Position numbers and translations under genes: made by a program | From: Oscheius tipulae | Taxonomy: Eukaryota; Nematoda; Chromadorea; Rhabditida; Rhabditidae | DNA: 64,000 nucleotides | Assembly: GCA_037178975.1 (NCBI GenBank) | Contig: JASJZH010000003.1 | Span: 2,604,001-2,668,000, forward strand | Direction: 5' to 3' | In this document: positions 1 to 11,201 of the stretch, one piece after another | Numbering within the stretch: position 1 is the stretch's first letter | Layout: each line of letters starts with the position of its first letter | The notes under the pieces: generated by a model | The model's database searches: none | What the model was told of the DNA's origin: nothing | Seen by the model: only the letters and a program-made list of their open reading frames with translations

Positions 1-2
1 AA

Positions 3-2750
3 GTTATTCGTTTCTTCGGCATCGACAAAAGTACATTTCAGCACCTATTCGACAAAGGCAATCTGAGGATCGTGTTTGAGTTGCTGTCACACGTGCACGG
101 CGAAAATCATCCCATGGATCACGTCAAATTCCTCTACGAAACGGCCGGGATGAAGCACGTTATCAGAATCACCGACGAAGACAAGTATGGCTCTTGTTGT
201 CGACGCCAAACACTGATTTTCAGGGAACGGATCCAGAAAGCCTATCGCATCCAGTACCTAATGGACTTCATTCTCCCGCCTAGACTCTCGTCTATGGTTC
301 TCATGGAAGATTCCTGGATCGTGTCGATCGAATCCTACATGGCCGTCCTGAGGTCCAACATCCTCAACGGAATAATGGTTAGAATTATCTCCAACCGTAA
401 TCAAACCTTTTTAGAAAGGAGCATCGTTCAAATCCGAGGTCATCACATCGCTGGAATCCCCCATACTGGCTGACAGTCATCGTCGAAATCTTACGCTCTT
501 CCTGAAAGAGTTCTTCAAAATGGCCGATAATCAGGCCATCACGCCGATCGAAAAAAGAAGGATTTTGATGGTTCTTGTTCTCTAGGCACTGAACCTACGC
601 CTATTTTAGAACTTGATGGAATTGGGTATCCTCCGAATGATTAAGCCAAGCCTGCGTTCTAATGACTATACTATCAAGAAGATCACGGTGGAGGTACCTA
701 TTTCCCATTGCTAGTAACCTATGCATTTTCTAGATAATGTTGTCGCTGGCAGCGCACGATACAAAGGACCTGCTCAAGTTTATAGTCGAGGATGCCAAGT
801 CAATTACGGTTCGTTGGTACTTCACCATTACACCAAATGTCTCATTTTAGGAGCCATCGATTCTGTCGGAGCTTGCCCAGATATTCGTCCACGATTCGGA
901 TCCAGAGACACAGCTCGCCGAGGCAGTCTTCCAGCTGATCCGAACTCTGATCGACAATGAAGACCATGGCGTGGAGAATTCAATGGATCAGAAGCACTTT
1001 GTCAGCCTGTTCTTCCGAAATCACTTCCGCCAAGTCCTGCAGCCACTGATTGATAATGTTGAGGGAGGAACGTTGAAAAAAGGTTGACTTCACTCACTTT
1101 TATTAGTACCCCTAGTTACCTTTAGATACGTACCATACTAGTCGCAAGGCAAACATAACAATCAGTCTGGCTAGCTTCTTCGTGGAACATCATGCGAGCG
1201 TGGCGGTCCGTCATCTGACCTCCGTCGACATCTCAAAATCTATCGTGGCAACTATCGGCAGCAAACACCCGTCTCTCGTCTTGGGTACATTTTGCTCGTT
1301 TCCTAATTTTAAATTTCCAGCCTCCCTGAAATTCATGAAGACCGTAGTCGTGCTGAACGATGAGAAGTACACACAGCATCTGGTCGCCGACGGTATTCTC
1401 ATTCTTATGGTTTCGATCTTCTGTCAAAAGTACAAATATTCCAACAATTTGTACAACTCCACATTCCTCAGCTTTTTCGACGCCGTGGTCAGTTCTTTTC
1501 TGCTCAGAGTGAACCGCCTAACTGTTTTGCTGGTGGAGGTACCATCATATTCTGGTATTCGTAACGAATTTGTAGACCAGAATCAGCATACCTCAGAATT
1601 TTTTGGTCATCTGATAGCTCGCAATGCGGGTCAGTATTTCAAACGCTTCTAACGACTGGAAATCACACCCCACAAGGTAGAGCATGTTCTACTTGCGGTT
1701 CGGGTAATAACTCATCTTGTTTACTTACTCATGAAAAACCTTACCGTATACCTAAACTTAGCAGAGGTACACTGAAGCTCAAAAATCGCGAGCTTACCGA
1801 GAGCACTATGACCCGAGGCGCCTGTTTCAGTACTACCTATTTTCGTGGTATCATGATCCTTTTGCAGAAGAAACGTGACGACATAGTCCAGCATATTATG
1901 GAAAACTATCATACGGATTTCGAGGATTTGACCTACTGCCAGGTGTTCACCGACTTCAAACAAACGTATCGTCACTATCTCCACTTGCGGGATTTGTCAG
2001 GAAAGCCGATCAACTATGGTTCTACAAGATCTAGGGAAGACAGAGTCAAGGTTCGTTTGTTTTGTAAAGCTGCTAGCCGTCTTTGACCGCTCCGCCGCCC
2101 TTTTAGAGATTCGAAAACATCGAGGATTGAACACGGGTCGCTCATATTTATTTCCTAGCGCGCTAATCACTGAGCTATTCGTGTAGCGGCTGCTTTGCGA
2201 ACGAGGCCTGTTGAGAATTATTTATCCTCGTGTTTAGGAGTACGATTTCCCTGATGACGAAGCTGAATCCGCTGCCCCGCTACCCGAGTCAAAGTTCAGA
2301 CCGAGGCCGCTGCTCAAACAGGAAGATGAGGGAGCACTTACGACGAGGACGGTCACCGCTCGTCCTCCGACGCCTATGAGGATTGTACTGAAGGCTTCTC
2401 GACTCGCCCCAGCCGGTCCGACCGCCGAAGATGGAGACAAAGAGAACAAGGAGTCTGCGGAACCAATCAAAATTGAACAAATTGTTCGTTTCTTGTGCGA
2501 ACTTCGTTGTAAAACTATTCTTCAGCGCCTTGTCGACTATGACGATTCGGACAACGATTCATCTTCGGATAGGGAAGATGAAAACGAAGCTAATCGTGAG
2601 TGTTGTCCTTGTTATTCTTACAAATTTATAATTTTAGCAGTTCCAACCGGCGACGATCAGCCGGAACAGCGCGGAAAGAAGAGGAAAGCCTTCGAAGAAG
2701 GAGAGACCCCCGGCACTGCGAACCAGCCCAAGCGATCATTTGAGCTGTAA
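3..2750 (+). CDS. smk-1: Serine/threonine-protein phosphatase 4 regulatory subunit 3 (SMEK/PP4R3), 3' part
   Basis: The window opens inside an exon in frame 3 and the gene runs to TAA at 2748-2750. About ten exons join in frame, including 734-808, 851-1077, 1868-2050, 2238-2483, 2526-2595 and 2638-2750. The product carries the conserved SMEK helical (ARM-like) region, for example 'MELGILRMIKPSLRS', 'RTLIDNEDHG' and 'HIMENYHTDFEDL', and an acidic, Lys-rich tail after 'LVDYDDS' typical of PP4R3. PP4R3 targets protein phosphatase 4 to nuclear substrates; the worm ortholog SMK-1 acts with DAF-16 in longevity. Most introns are 39-42 nt, but two are longer: 1488-1867 (about 380 nt) and 2051-2237, which holds a tRNA-like sequence. 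The N-terminal PH/EVH1-like domain lies upstream of the window. Family assignment is firm; some splice joins are inferred. Confidence 0.88.
2111..2190 (-). repeat. tRNA-like sequence (tRNA pseudogene or SINE head) inside a smk-1 intron
   Basis: Read on the minus strand, this intronic stretch contains an A-box-like motif (TAGCTCAGTGATTAGCGCG) and, about 35 nt later, a degenerate B-box (GTGTTCAATCC). That spacing fits a tRNA, but the D and T stems pair imperfectly and there is no clean acceptor stem. It is therefore more likely a decayed tRNA or the promoter head of a tRNA-derived SINE than a working gene. Confidence 0.4.
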
Positions 2751-2870
2751 GATCTCATATTTTTTGTAAATCATCCATATTATTCAAGTTTGCTCCGCCC
2801 GTTATTGAGAAATGAATTCTCTTTCAGCTATTTTTCCCATTTATTGCACTACGAAGCAAAATCTTCTGAA

Positions 2871-4357
2871 TTAAGCAGGTACACGTAGCCAGATAGTCTC
2901 AAAAGGGATCCGGATTCCTCCTCGGGTCCGGAAGAACGGGCCGTGTGCGTATTTCAGAGAGAAGCCGTATCTGAAAGACATTTTTAGCACAACAAACAAT
3001 CAAACTTACTTGACCAGCATGTGACTGTGAATCTGGAATGGAGTGGCCTGTTTCTCTCCTTTATCCAACTTAGAGTGCATGTAATCGAGGCAAGAAGGTT
3101 TGAGCTCAACACGACCCGACGGAACTGTATCTCCTGTGTGGGAGGCCCAGACCAGGACGGCTTTGCTTAGGGTTCTGGAAGAGTTTCTTTTATTGAAGAT
3201 TTAGCAGAGCCAGTACTTAAAAAATTGACAATGAGACATAAGAAAGACAATGACTTATTCCAATCGTACAAAAGTTATGTCTTGTCACCCGGCTGCTTGA
3301 CTATAATCAGTCCCACAACTTACACTCATCACTGTTCTTTGGAATTTTTATCTTATCATCAAACACTTTTCTTATACTCATAACCGTTTCCAGTTGTCCT
3401 GACCAGGCATCGAAAACCTGGCCTAAATGTTCACGCCGGCCAGGTTTAGCCAGGCTTGTAAATAGCGCGGTCAGCAATCTGGCTGGCCGCTCAGGCCAGG
3501 GCGTCCTCTGTGAGCAAATCTGGCCTGGCTGGCCAGATCTGTGATCCCTGGTCCTGACTATCACCATTTCCTCGACTCATCCTCATTACTGTTACGTGAA
3601 GTTGTTTTTTGTCTCATCAACCCCCTTCCGGTTATCTCGTATGACCGCCGCTCGATCCACACAATTCAGAGGTCTGTTCAGTTGTCTCTCTACTATCAAC
3701 TGAACCATGTTCTCTGAAACTTTTACTTGACTCATAGTCTTCTATTGTATTATACTTTCCTACTGCTCTACTCATTTCCTCTATTGTACTGTCTCTGTGA
3801 GCTCTTGAATATCTTGACGATAAAAGTCTGCGCCTTGAGTCATCCTCTTCTCCAGCAAAACAGTAAGTGATGTGAGAAGGTCGTTCAGCCCACGTGCCCC
3901 TGTCTCTCTAGAAACCACATTTGGTTGTTGAATGGGTCGTAAACGGAGCGGGTTAATTGACTGATACCACCGCTCTGGCGTCGATGTTTTCTAGAAGTTT
4001 CTGACTCTGTCTCACACCCTCGCTAATCTGTCTAGCTACCAGATCTAGGGAAAAAAAGGAGAAGTTATAAGACACTGTCCAGACTGACTCTTCCTCACTG
4101 TTCCCCAGCCTAATTCCCTTCAGTTCAGTGGCACAGGATCTCTTGATCACCTGATGACGATCATTGCGTGCCGCAATAAAAAATAAGGAGACTGCAAGAA
4201 ACCTACTCATTCATTGCCTTGACTGTCTTCTCATCGAAAGTCTTGAGGTCGAAGCCGCGAACTTTCATCAATCCAGTCAGTGGAGCCTCAAAATGACCAT
4301 CGGGACAGGTGGGAGAGCTGACTGGTCGCATAGGAGTTCCCATTGTGTAGACGTTTA
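2871..4357 (-). CDS. Unrecognised protein, three 3' exons (5' end not found)
   Basis: Three minus-strand exons join in consistent phase: about 4206-4357, 3010-3174 and 2871-2970, ending at TAA (2871-2873). The donor after '...KAMN' and the acceptor before 'TLSKAVLVWASH' are both phase 2, and the last junction (GTC AA|A TAC) also keeps frame. The joined peptide reads '...MGTPMRPVSSPTCPDG...HTGDTVPSGRVELKPS...YGFSLKYAHGPFFRTRGG...IWLRVPA'. It has no obvious membrane segment. I do not recognise the family. The intron between the first two exons is about 1 kb and holds low-complexity pyrimidine-rich DNA and the 3.4 kb CTGGCC cluster. The start codon must lie upstream of 4357 but was not identified. 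Codon third positions are C/G-rich as in the solid genes nearby. Confidence 0.5.
3405..3550. repeat. Cluster of CTGGCC/CCAGGC palindromic motifs
   Basis: This ~145 bp stretch repeats CCAGG, CCTGG, CTGGCC and GGCCAGG on both strands many times. It can fold into several alternative hairpins and stands out from the AT-balanced surroundings. It lies in a long intron of the minus-strand gene. No coding function is seen. Confidence 0.5.
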
Positions 4358-4369
4358 CTAAACTGTATT

Positions 4370-5122
4370 TTGAGCAAGGGTCGAAAATGGAAAGGACAAA
4401 GAGTTGAGATGATTGAGTATGAGGGGCGTAAAGGATCAGCAGTAGTCTTGTTGAAAGTCAGGGTCTCACATTGAGAGTCTACAGAAAGTTGCAGTGGAGA
4501 GGACAACTGAGGTCTCCTTGCGCAAGAGACAACGAGAGTGCTATAGGATGTCTCCTTACGTCTTCCTTATGAAATCACATTGAGGGTCAGGTGGAGGAGT
4601 TTATAAAAGTTCCAGGTGGTGACAAGACTATTGACTGCCCTGGTATAAGAGGCAACGACAGGACTAGTCTATTTTTAAAAAAATACGTAGTCTCGAGTTT
4701 CGAGATTTCGATACCAGACAAAACAGGTCATAAAAGAGAGTCTTCTGACCTCGGTAATTTTTATTGTTTTCTGAAGGCTGACTGATGGAATAATAGGCAG
4801 TCAAAAGAAAAGACTTTCTAAAGACTTGGGTGAGACTTTCTATGTTCTGAACAGTCGACACCAAAAAGCAGTATCAGAAATCGGTCAATTTGTAGTGTGT
4901 TCTTGCAAACGACGAGAGCGCTGAAGTCGTAAATTAGGAGACAGAAATGTGGTCAGCAGATGGAGAGATCGTTTCCGAAGAGTGGAACTGTTGAGATTGA
5001 GAGAGAGGCCTCCCATATGACCTTGGAGACTGAAAGGAGTCTTTTTGACAACTGAAGGTAATCCTCTGAAGAGGGGAGGGCACACTGCCGGTCAACAAGT
5101 TTACGGTCTGGTTCCTTTCCTA

Positions 5123-5182
<60 letters not shown>

Positions 5183-5640
5183 AAGCAGCGATTGAGTCGA
5201 AAAAAAGAATAGAATTCTAATTTTCGAAGTTTTGAGTAGGAGCTAAACCGATTATACTGCTGGACACCCGCTGTTCCGTTTTATGGGCAAAGTGTTCATG
5301 TGTACAGTCGCTCAGTTTAGAACTTTCAGTTCTCTTGCTAGAGCAGAGTGACTGGAAGGCAGAAAACTTCAAATCCTAGATTGACAGTTTCTATCGGTGA
5401 GGGTTTGGACTAATTGCCTAGCGGCTTCCATTTCTTTGGGAAGAACTTCTGATAAGAATTAAACTGCTTGTAAGAACTAGAAAGACCCAAAATGCAGATT
5501 CTGGTCGATCTGGATAGCACTCCTGTAGATGCACCCTACTTGGCCTCAGTATCCCAAAGCTCATGACCTACAATGTTACCCTGTTAGAATAAATTCAAAA
5601 GAAGACCCTCATGTGCAAATACTTATTGTCTGTTTGTGTT
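4370..5640. other. Stretch without a supported gene, containing a (TC)n microsatellite
   Basis: No exon with good frame and splice signals was found on either strand. The only clear feature is an uninterrupted TC dinucleotide tract at about 5126-5180. The upstream exons or promoter of the 2.9-4.4 kb minus-strand gene may lie here. Confidence 0.5.
5126..5180. repeat. (TC)n microsatellite
   Basis: About 27 uninterrupted TC units are directly visible. On the minus strand it reads as (GA)n. A shorter tract of the same unit is at 27091-27120. Confidence 0.95.
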
Positions 5641-5641
5641 T

Positions 5642-6103
5642 CTAGTTTCTGAAGGTGACGAGAGTTTTGATCTCCGGGTCAATGTCGAGGACAGCATGGC
5701 AGACTTCGTCCATGTATAGCTCGTACCGCTCTCCGCGAGTCGTCGTCCCGATCTTCAGAGTGGTCCGTTCCTCCGGCAGTCCCACGCGGTAGGTGGTCGA
5801 GTCGATGACCGGATTGGTGAGCAGGGAGTAATGCGACGAGCTGTTCACAGTCGACGAGGACCTGGTCTTCTTGGTCTGAAGGTCACGACGAGCCAGCTCC
5901 TCCTGGGTGATCGGTCCCGAGTTGCGACGCTCGTAGTTGCTCGTCAGACATCCTTTCTTGAGCAGGGCGATCTCGTCGAGAGGCCGAGTCGCGGAGACGG
6001 AAGAGGCCGTGCTGATCGGTCGCGACGGCTTGTCCATTTGGCAGTATTCCACGACGTCGCTGGCAGCCATCTCCACCTGTTTCTTCTCCTGACGACGCGG
6101 CAT
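5642..6103 (-). CDS. Unrecognised basic/Ser-rich protein, single open frame
   Basis: A minus-strand open frame ends in TAG at 5642. The start is placed at the ATG at 6101-6103 ('MPRRQEKKQVEMAA'); the frame stays open to an ATG at 6148. The ~153-residue product is hydrophilic and Ser/Thr/Arg-rich, with 'RRNSGPITQEELARRD' and a C-terminal part ('ERYELYMDEVCHAVLDIDPE') that looks folded. Codon third positions are strongly C/G, as in the established genes here, which argues that it is real. I do not recognise the family and see no signal peptide or membrane segment. It is divergent from the F-box-like gene, with about 170 bp between the starts. Confidence 0.55.
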   Translation of the reverse strand: MPRRQEKKQVEMAASDVVEYCQMDKPSRPISTASSVSATRPLDEIALLKKGCLTSNYERRNSGPITQEELARRDLQTKKTRSSSTVNSSSHYSLLTNPVIDSTTYRVGLPEERTTLKIGTTTRGERYELYMDEVCHAVLDIDPEIKTLVTFRN

Positions 6104-6275
6104 CTTCCGGTACGGGAAGCGTTGACTATGGCTAATTGTGGCAATCAATTAGGAAAGATTGAAAGTTGCAAAATTACAACAAACTTTTAAAAATAAAAAA
6201 GCATCGTGGCGAGCGGGTTTAGGTAGGTACCATTTCGACTAGAAGCGGTGCCAGGAGCCAGTTACTCGTGTGGAG

Positions 6276-6974
6276 ATGTCGTCGCAAAGAATCGCCAGAA
6301 AGAGGAACTGGGACCCATCGTCGTCTGCAGAGTTGTCGTCGAAGAAGAGCCACCGAGGCGAAGTCTTCCCACTGCTCAAGCTGCCCTTCATGCTGCTTGT
6401 CGAGATCTGTCGTCGACTCGATCTGGGCGGTCAGGAGGCTCTTCGAAGGACATCCAGAGAAGGCTACGAGGTGGTTCTACACTTCTGGAAGTCGCAGCGA
6501 CGACTTGTCTGCAGTCCTCAGGCTCTCGGACGCTACTTTGCCCCACTACCGGACACGTTCAGCAGTTTCTTCACAATCCGTCGCGAGATTGTGGCTCTCT
6601 TCGCCTGGCTCCAGCAGGACAGCATTCGCGAGCTGGACTTCCGTGCCGTGAAGACTGTCGACTGGACACTGTTCCAAGGTATCGTGGAGGATGAATACGG
6701 TCCCGGGGTCTGCTCGGCCGTGCTGCGAAACGTCTCGACACTACATCTTGCCGGCTGCTTTGTGACCAGCGACGACATCTACTTAGCTGCCCAGATCATG
6801 CCCGATGTCGAGACAATCTCCGTCAGTCACACGAAGATGACCATCCACAAGAACGAGGAGATGAAACTGCTGCCGGAAATAGAGACGCGTGGCCGGATTA
6901 AGACGAGAAGACAGACAACGGCCAGACTTCTCAAGAGCTGCTTCCCTCGTCTCCGTGTCATCAATTTCTACTAG
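6276..6974 (+). CDS. F-box-like protein with leucine-rich C-terminal part
   Basis: This intronless frame encodes 232 residues from ATG 6276 (MSSQRIARKRN) to TAG 6972-6974. Residues about 34-60 ('FPLLKLPFMLLVEICRRLDL') resemble an F-box, the SKP1-binding module of SCF ubiquitin ligases. The rest has short Leu-rich repeats ('VSTLHLAGCFVTSDD', 'RLRVINFY') like the degenerate LRR/FTH regions in the large worm F-box families. Its likely role is substrate recognition in an SCF complex. The F-box match is weak in its second half, so the family call is moderate. The ATG follows a GTG two codons upstream, which was rejected as a start. Confidence 0.55.
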   Translation: MSSQRIARKRNWDPSSSAELSSKKSHRGEVFPLLKLPFMLLVEICRRLDLGGQEALRRTSREGYEVVLHFWKSQRRLVCSPQALGRYFAPLPDTFSSFFTIRREIVALFAWLQQDSIRELDFRAVKTVDWTLFQGIVEDEYGPGVCSAVLRNVSTLHLAGCFVTSDDIYLAAQIMPDVETISVSHTKMTIHKNEEMKLLPEIETRGRIKTRRQTTARLLKSCFPRLRVINFY

Positions 6975-7709
6975 AGAGCGAAGAAGATACAGAAGAACAC
7001 AGCTTCCAAAAACTACGATAAACTAGTTTGGCGTGTCTCTTCGTTCTCCTCTACATAAACATTGTCCAATCCCTTCTTGTTCTTCTTGTTCTCGGTTCGC
7101 CCTCAGCACTTCTTTTTGAAGTCTTGGACACTCTGGGAACATCTTCTCATCTTATTGTCTCCCTACTCGTAGAATCTTTTAGGTTACTTCCTCCGCGTCT
7201 ACTGAAGAGCTCCAATTGGTTGCCGTTTGTTCTACTGACAGTCAAATTCTGCAGAATAAGCTGCTATTTTGTGAGTTAGATTCTGCTCCTGACACTTTGT
7301 CCATTTTTCATTGCTTAGACCATCAACTGTTCATCAAAAAGTAGAATGGTTTACTAGTACAAATTCCTATGTACACTGCAAAACAGTCGACTGCAACTCA
7401 CTAGGGAAAGGTCAGAAGATGTCCATCCGAATTCGGCTGATTTTCGGATATGTTATAGGCCAAGGTGAGAGAAGAAAAACGACGTAAAGAAAAAGAATGA
7501 GAAGGTCGGTAAAAACAAGGCAGAAAGCAGAAAATTCCTCGAACATTTAAATTCGTTTAAAACGGCGCGCGACATTTTAAACTAAGCACCATTTTTCGTG
7601 AACAAACAAAAAAAGGATTATCGTTTTCTTTGAGCAAAAATGACTGCCCTCTATGTTCACTATTCAACTTGCTTTTGTAGTATTTCGATTATTCTAGATT
7701 CACTTAAAA
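6975..7709. other. Intergenic stretch, no supported gene
   Basis: This holds the 3' end region of the F-box-like gene and the promoter of the next gene. An 83-codon hydrophobic open frame at 7028-7279 lacks an ATG with context and shows no coding bias. A sequence ending TATTCTAG at about 7695 precedes the next ATG and could be a trans-splice acceptor. Confidence 0.4.
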
Positions 7710-9088
7710 ATGGATGAAATAATCGCTGAGTACCCGTCAACGGACAAGAAAAAGCAGAAGATTCCCGCTTGGAAGCAGTCTCCTTTGTTTCAACTGCAGG
7801 TTTGTTCGCTTCGAAGATTTTCGCAATACAATTTTTAGCAAAACGATGTCGATGCTGATTATTGGAAGACATTGATGGATCGAATGAATGCGCGGCGAGC
7901 AGAGGGGACCATTCCGAAGCCAAAATCTCTTCCTCGTCGGAGAGCTAAAACAGCTCTCGATGATGTTCTAGAATTCATAAAGGAACGGCGTCAGGACGAG
8001 ATGTTTGTTCCACGTTTGCTAGTTTACACTCTGGTATTCTAGCCTTCCGCAATTAGCACCTTTCGATGTCGAAGAAGAAGTCTATCAGCCTTGCGAAAGA
8101 TTCATCACAACAAGTTTTCGAAGCACTCGAGATATGGCGACTAGCCCTACTCGTCCCCCCGTTACCGAGCAGCAAGACATTAACAGCCTCTCACTGCTCA
8201 TTCGTTCTGATTCGAACGACTCTGTGAAGGATATTTTCGAAGACGAACCCAATGGTCACCGCACGATTAGTCAAGGTATCTCTGCCATTTTCGTTTGTTT
8301 GTTCCTTTTAAGCTCTTCAATCTATGAAACCCAAATCTCTCCCTCTTCGCGAAAATTCTGGCGGTGGTCATAGGAACCTCGAATTTCAGCGAACATTCGA
8401 CGCCAATGTGAGAGTGAATGAGGTAACGCTTATTCTATAACTGCATAAACATCATTGACATTTAGCTAAAACTTTACTTGTCTATTACTTATTACCTTAT
8501 TTACAGATGATCTCGATGGTTCAGTCTACTCCAACTGCAAACAATCGTCCTTACGTCAAGTCGCTCATGAGCAAAGTATGAACATTCTTTTACTAAATTT
8601 CATAGTTCAATGCAGTTGAACATCGAGCCAGGAGGAATCGCTGGCAGATTCACCGATATTGTAAAAGGAGCAGCCAAAAAGAGGAAACAAGTACCAATAG
8701 TTCGCGGAAGCTCAGTTAGTTTTTCCCCACTCCATTGCGCTACACAATTTTTTGATTCAGAACGATCTCACTGACGACGTTTTGCGCGCAATCGAGATGC
8801 CGAAGCGCAAGAACATGGCCATTGGCGGGACCGAGCCGGACGTCATGTTTTCCGAAAGCACTTTTCGTTTGAGAGAGACGACTATCTATCCTGAAAGTTC
8901 CCAAGGGGACATCAAAATAGGTTACCCTCGAGTCCCCAGAGTTAGTTCACCGGAAACGGCCAAGCTTCCCAAAAGTTTAGTAAGGCATCAATCACCGAAT
9001 CGCCTTTACTTGAATTAAGGGATTTGACGATGTCGACACCCGCGAGTCCGAGCCGAAAAAAGGAAGCATGGGCTCTATCTTCTTCTGA
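7710..9088 (+). CDS. Unrecognised multi-exon protein
   Basis: Eight exons join in frame from ATG 7710 (MDEIIAEYPSTDKKKQK) to TGA 9086-9088. The introns are mostly 35-45 nt, several with GTTTGT donors. The product of roughly 300 residues is hydrophilic and rich in Lys, Arg, Ser and Asp, with basic runs such as 'KGAAKKRKQ' that could be nuclear-localisation signals. It ends '...SEPKKGSMGSIFF'. Its look is that of a mostly disordered nuclear protein. I cannot name a family. An alternative 3' end without the last 40-nt intron would stop at 9018 (TAA); the spliced version is preferred because the intron size matches its neighbours. It is followed after about 260 bp by TRAP-beta on the same strand. 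Confidence 0.6.
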
Positions 9089-9347
9089 TGAATGTATCTT
9101 ATTCATACTGTGACTTTTAATGTTTTGTAGCTAACGTGGTTGATATTAGTTTTTCTCGCTGTATAACAGTTTTTCTTCTCGAATAAAAGTTGATTTTTCT
9201 GTTCTAATGCATCAAAACTTTGCAGTAACTTTACACGTGAATACCTGTGTATTTGGGCGAATTCGTATAGCAGATATTTGCCATTCCCTCTTTTTGACTT
9301 GGCTATGCTTCTATGATAATTTTTTTTTGGAGTCGCCGACAATTGAT

Positions 9348-10102
9348 ATGCTGAAAATTGTTGCTCTTATTGCTTCGCTAGCCTGCACCCAGGTTTGTTT
9401 GTTTCACTTCTGAAACAAAACTTGTTTAGGCTGTACTTCTTGTCTCAAAGGACCCGGACTGCGCTCGAATGAGGGTCGGAGCTGACTGTGCCGTTCACTA
9501 CCATTTTGTCAATGCTGGAAATGACACTATCACCAAGTACGCGATTTATCTTCATCCGTAGCTTATAATTTTCAGTGTGAGAATGGACGACGACTGGGGA
9601 ATGAATCTGAAAGGCATGGTCGAGATAGTCAAAGGATCCACTTCTGCCCGTTTTGCCAGCATCGAACCTCATGGACACGCTTTCCATAGCTTCATATTCC
9701 GTCCGAACAGTGTAGAGAATGGTGACAAGCTGTTCCACCTCACTGCCAAGTCGGCCGCTGTCCATTATGAGTGAGTTTGTTTATTAGTCTGGTTGCTATT
9801 CATCCAAACAAGCTCGCTATTGATACATGTCAGTATCAAGTTTCTTTTCTGAGAACTTTTCAAGAATGTTGAGTTATAGGTTGAACGGTGAGATTCGTCT
9901 GGTGTATTCGTCTTCGATTGTCAACGACACCCGCGCCGAGCATCGCCATTTCGTTATGAGCAACAATTTGTACGACAAGCTGGTGGGATCCAAACTACAG
10001 TATTGGTTCGTCTTTGCCAGTCTCGTCTCCGCTCCTACTCTCCTCAGTCTATTCTTCCACTTCAAAACCGACAAACAATTCCCAATGAAAAAAACTCAAT
10101 AG
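9348..10102 (+). CDS. trap-2: Translocon-associated protein subunit beta (TRAP-beta, SSR2)
   Basis: Four exons (9348-9392, 9430-9536, 9576-9770, 9880-10102) give about 189 residues, the usual TRAP-beta length. The order of features fits the family: a signal peptide (MLKIVALIASLACTQ), a lumenal beta-sandwich domain with 'DDWGMNLKGMVEIVKG' and 'FIFRPNSVENGDKLFHL', one membrane helix near the C-terminus ('WFVFASLVSAPTLLSLFFHF') and a short basic cytosolic tail ending 'KKTQ'. TRAP sits beside Sec61 in the ER membrane and helps translocation of some secretory proteins. Introns are 37, 39 and 109 nt. A TATA-like or trans-splice context was not resolved. Confidence 0.85.
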
Positions 10103-10470
10103 GACCTCGTTCCTCCAAGATTCCACTATGTTTCTGTATAGTTATCCAATTGTTTTTAGCTCAGTAAATGTTATTTATTCACAGTCTGTATCCTTCCAAG
10201 CATCAACTACTCTGAGACGAAAGTGCATTGGTCGTCTAACTACATTTGAAACTAACAGCTGATGCTATGCTCTGTCTCTGGTTCTGAACCTACAATATCA
10301 GTAGATAGGCTAAAATTTGAAAGATCTGCTATCACAACTTATCGCAGCCCAACTGGAAATCTAGCAGTCCATAGCCAACTGTCTTCAATACAGCAGTCTG
10401 CAGGCCGTTCAGGCGATCTCTTTCGGAACTTTACTCGTAATCGTATCCCAAACCAAAAACAAAAAAACAA

Positions 10471-11201
10471 TCATGTGTAGTAGTGCTCCATAACTGGAAG
10501 CATCTGCTCGACCAGATTCTTCTGGAAGAACTGAGCTGTAAGCACGGCAGCCGATGAGGCCCAGAGAAAGGCAAAGTGCAAACCTGGAATCGTTTTTGTT
10601 GGAATATGAAGTTAATATGATTGTACTTACTCTCTCCTAGGGAATGTGGCTGTTGAAGAAAGGCTAGCGGGAGGAAAAGAAATACGAAGAAGGAGGCAAG
10701 ACCCATGATCAGCTGAATTGAACTTTGAACCCCGTTTTCGAGATCACAATGTCATTTATCGGTCCTTTCATGTACTGCAAAGTAGTAGATTGTGATCTGG
10801 GCTACAACTTTATAGAACATACTAGAACTGGCAACTGTCTTCTTGTATTTAAAAACTGTCTTTCAAACTGTGCACTTGACTTACAATGCTGAGCAAGTAG
10901 GCGTGCAAAAGGACCTCATAGAACGTTCCAAATTTCCTCTTTAAGAGACAGAAGACCAGGAAAATGAGCGCCATTCCGCTACAGAACAGGTGAATTGAAA
11001 GGAGGATTGAGATCATCATCGAGCCGTCCAATAGAAGTTTGTAGAAGATCCTGAGCTTTTTAATTGAAATATAATTTCCGAAACCCACCCAAGGACAGCA
11101 GCTGCCATGAACTGAGTCGCCGTACAGAGACATGTGGCCGTCTGTAAAGACAGTCCACACAGGGAGAACTGCTTCTCGACGTTGAGAGTCAAGTCGGACA
11201 T
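10471..11201 (-). CDS. Small four-helix membrane protein, family unknown
   Basis: Four minus-strand exons (11089-11201, 10885-11050, 10631-10712, 10471-10583) join without frame breaks to 157 residues, from ATG at 11201 to TGA at 10471. Four hydrophobic segments are visible: 'SLQTATCLCTATQFMAAAV', 'SILLSIHLFCSGMALIFLVF', 'LIMGLASFFVFLFLPLAFL' and 'LHFAFLWASSAAVLTAQFF'. The layout resembles MARVEL- or TMEM-type tetraspan proteins, but no signature motif is evident, so no function is assigned. It is convergent with trap-2, whose stop lies about 370 bp to the left. Confidence 0.65.

Noticed and set aside
1488-1867. Extra coding exon in the middle of smk-1
   Set aside because: The frame is open for a while, but the flanking exons join directly to give the conserved SMEK sequence, so this is intron.
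6248-6694. Two other plus-strand frames overlapping the F-box-like gene
   Set aside because: They are shadows of the C/G-biased main frame starting at 6276.
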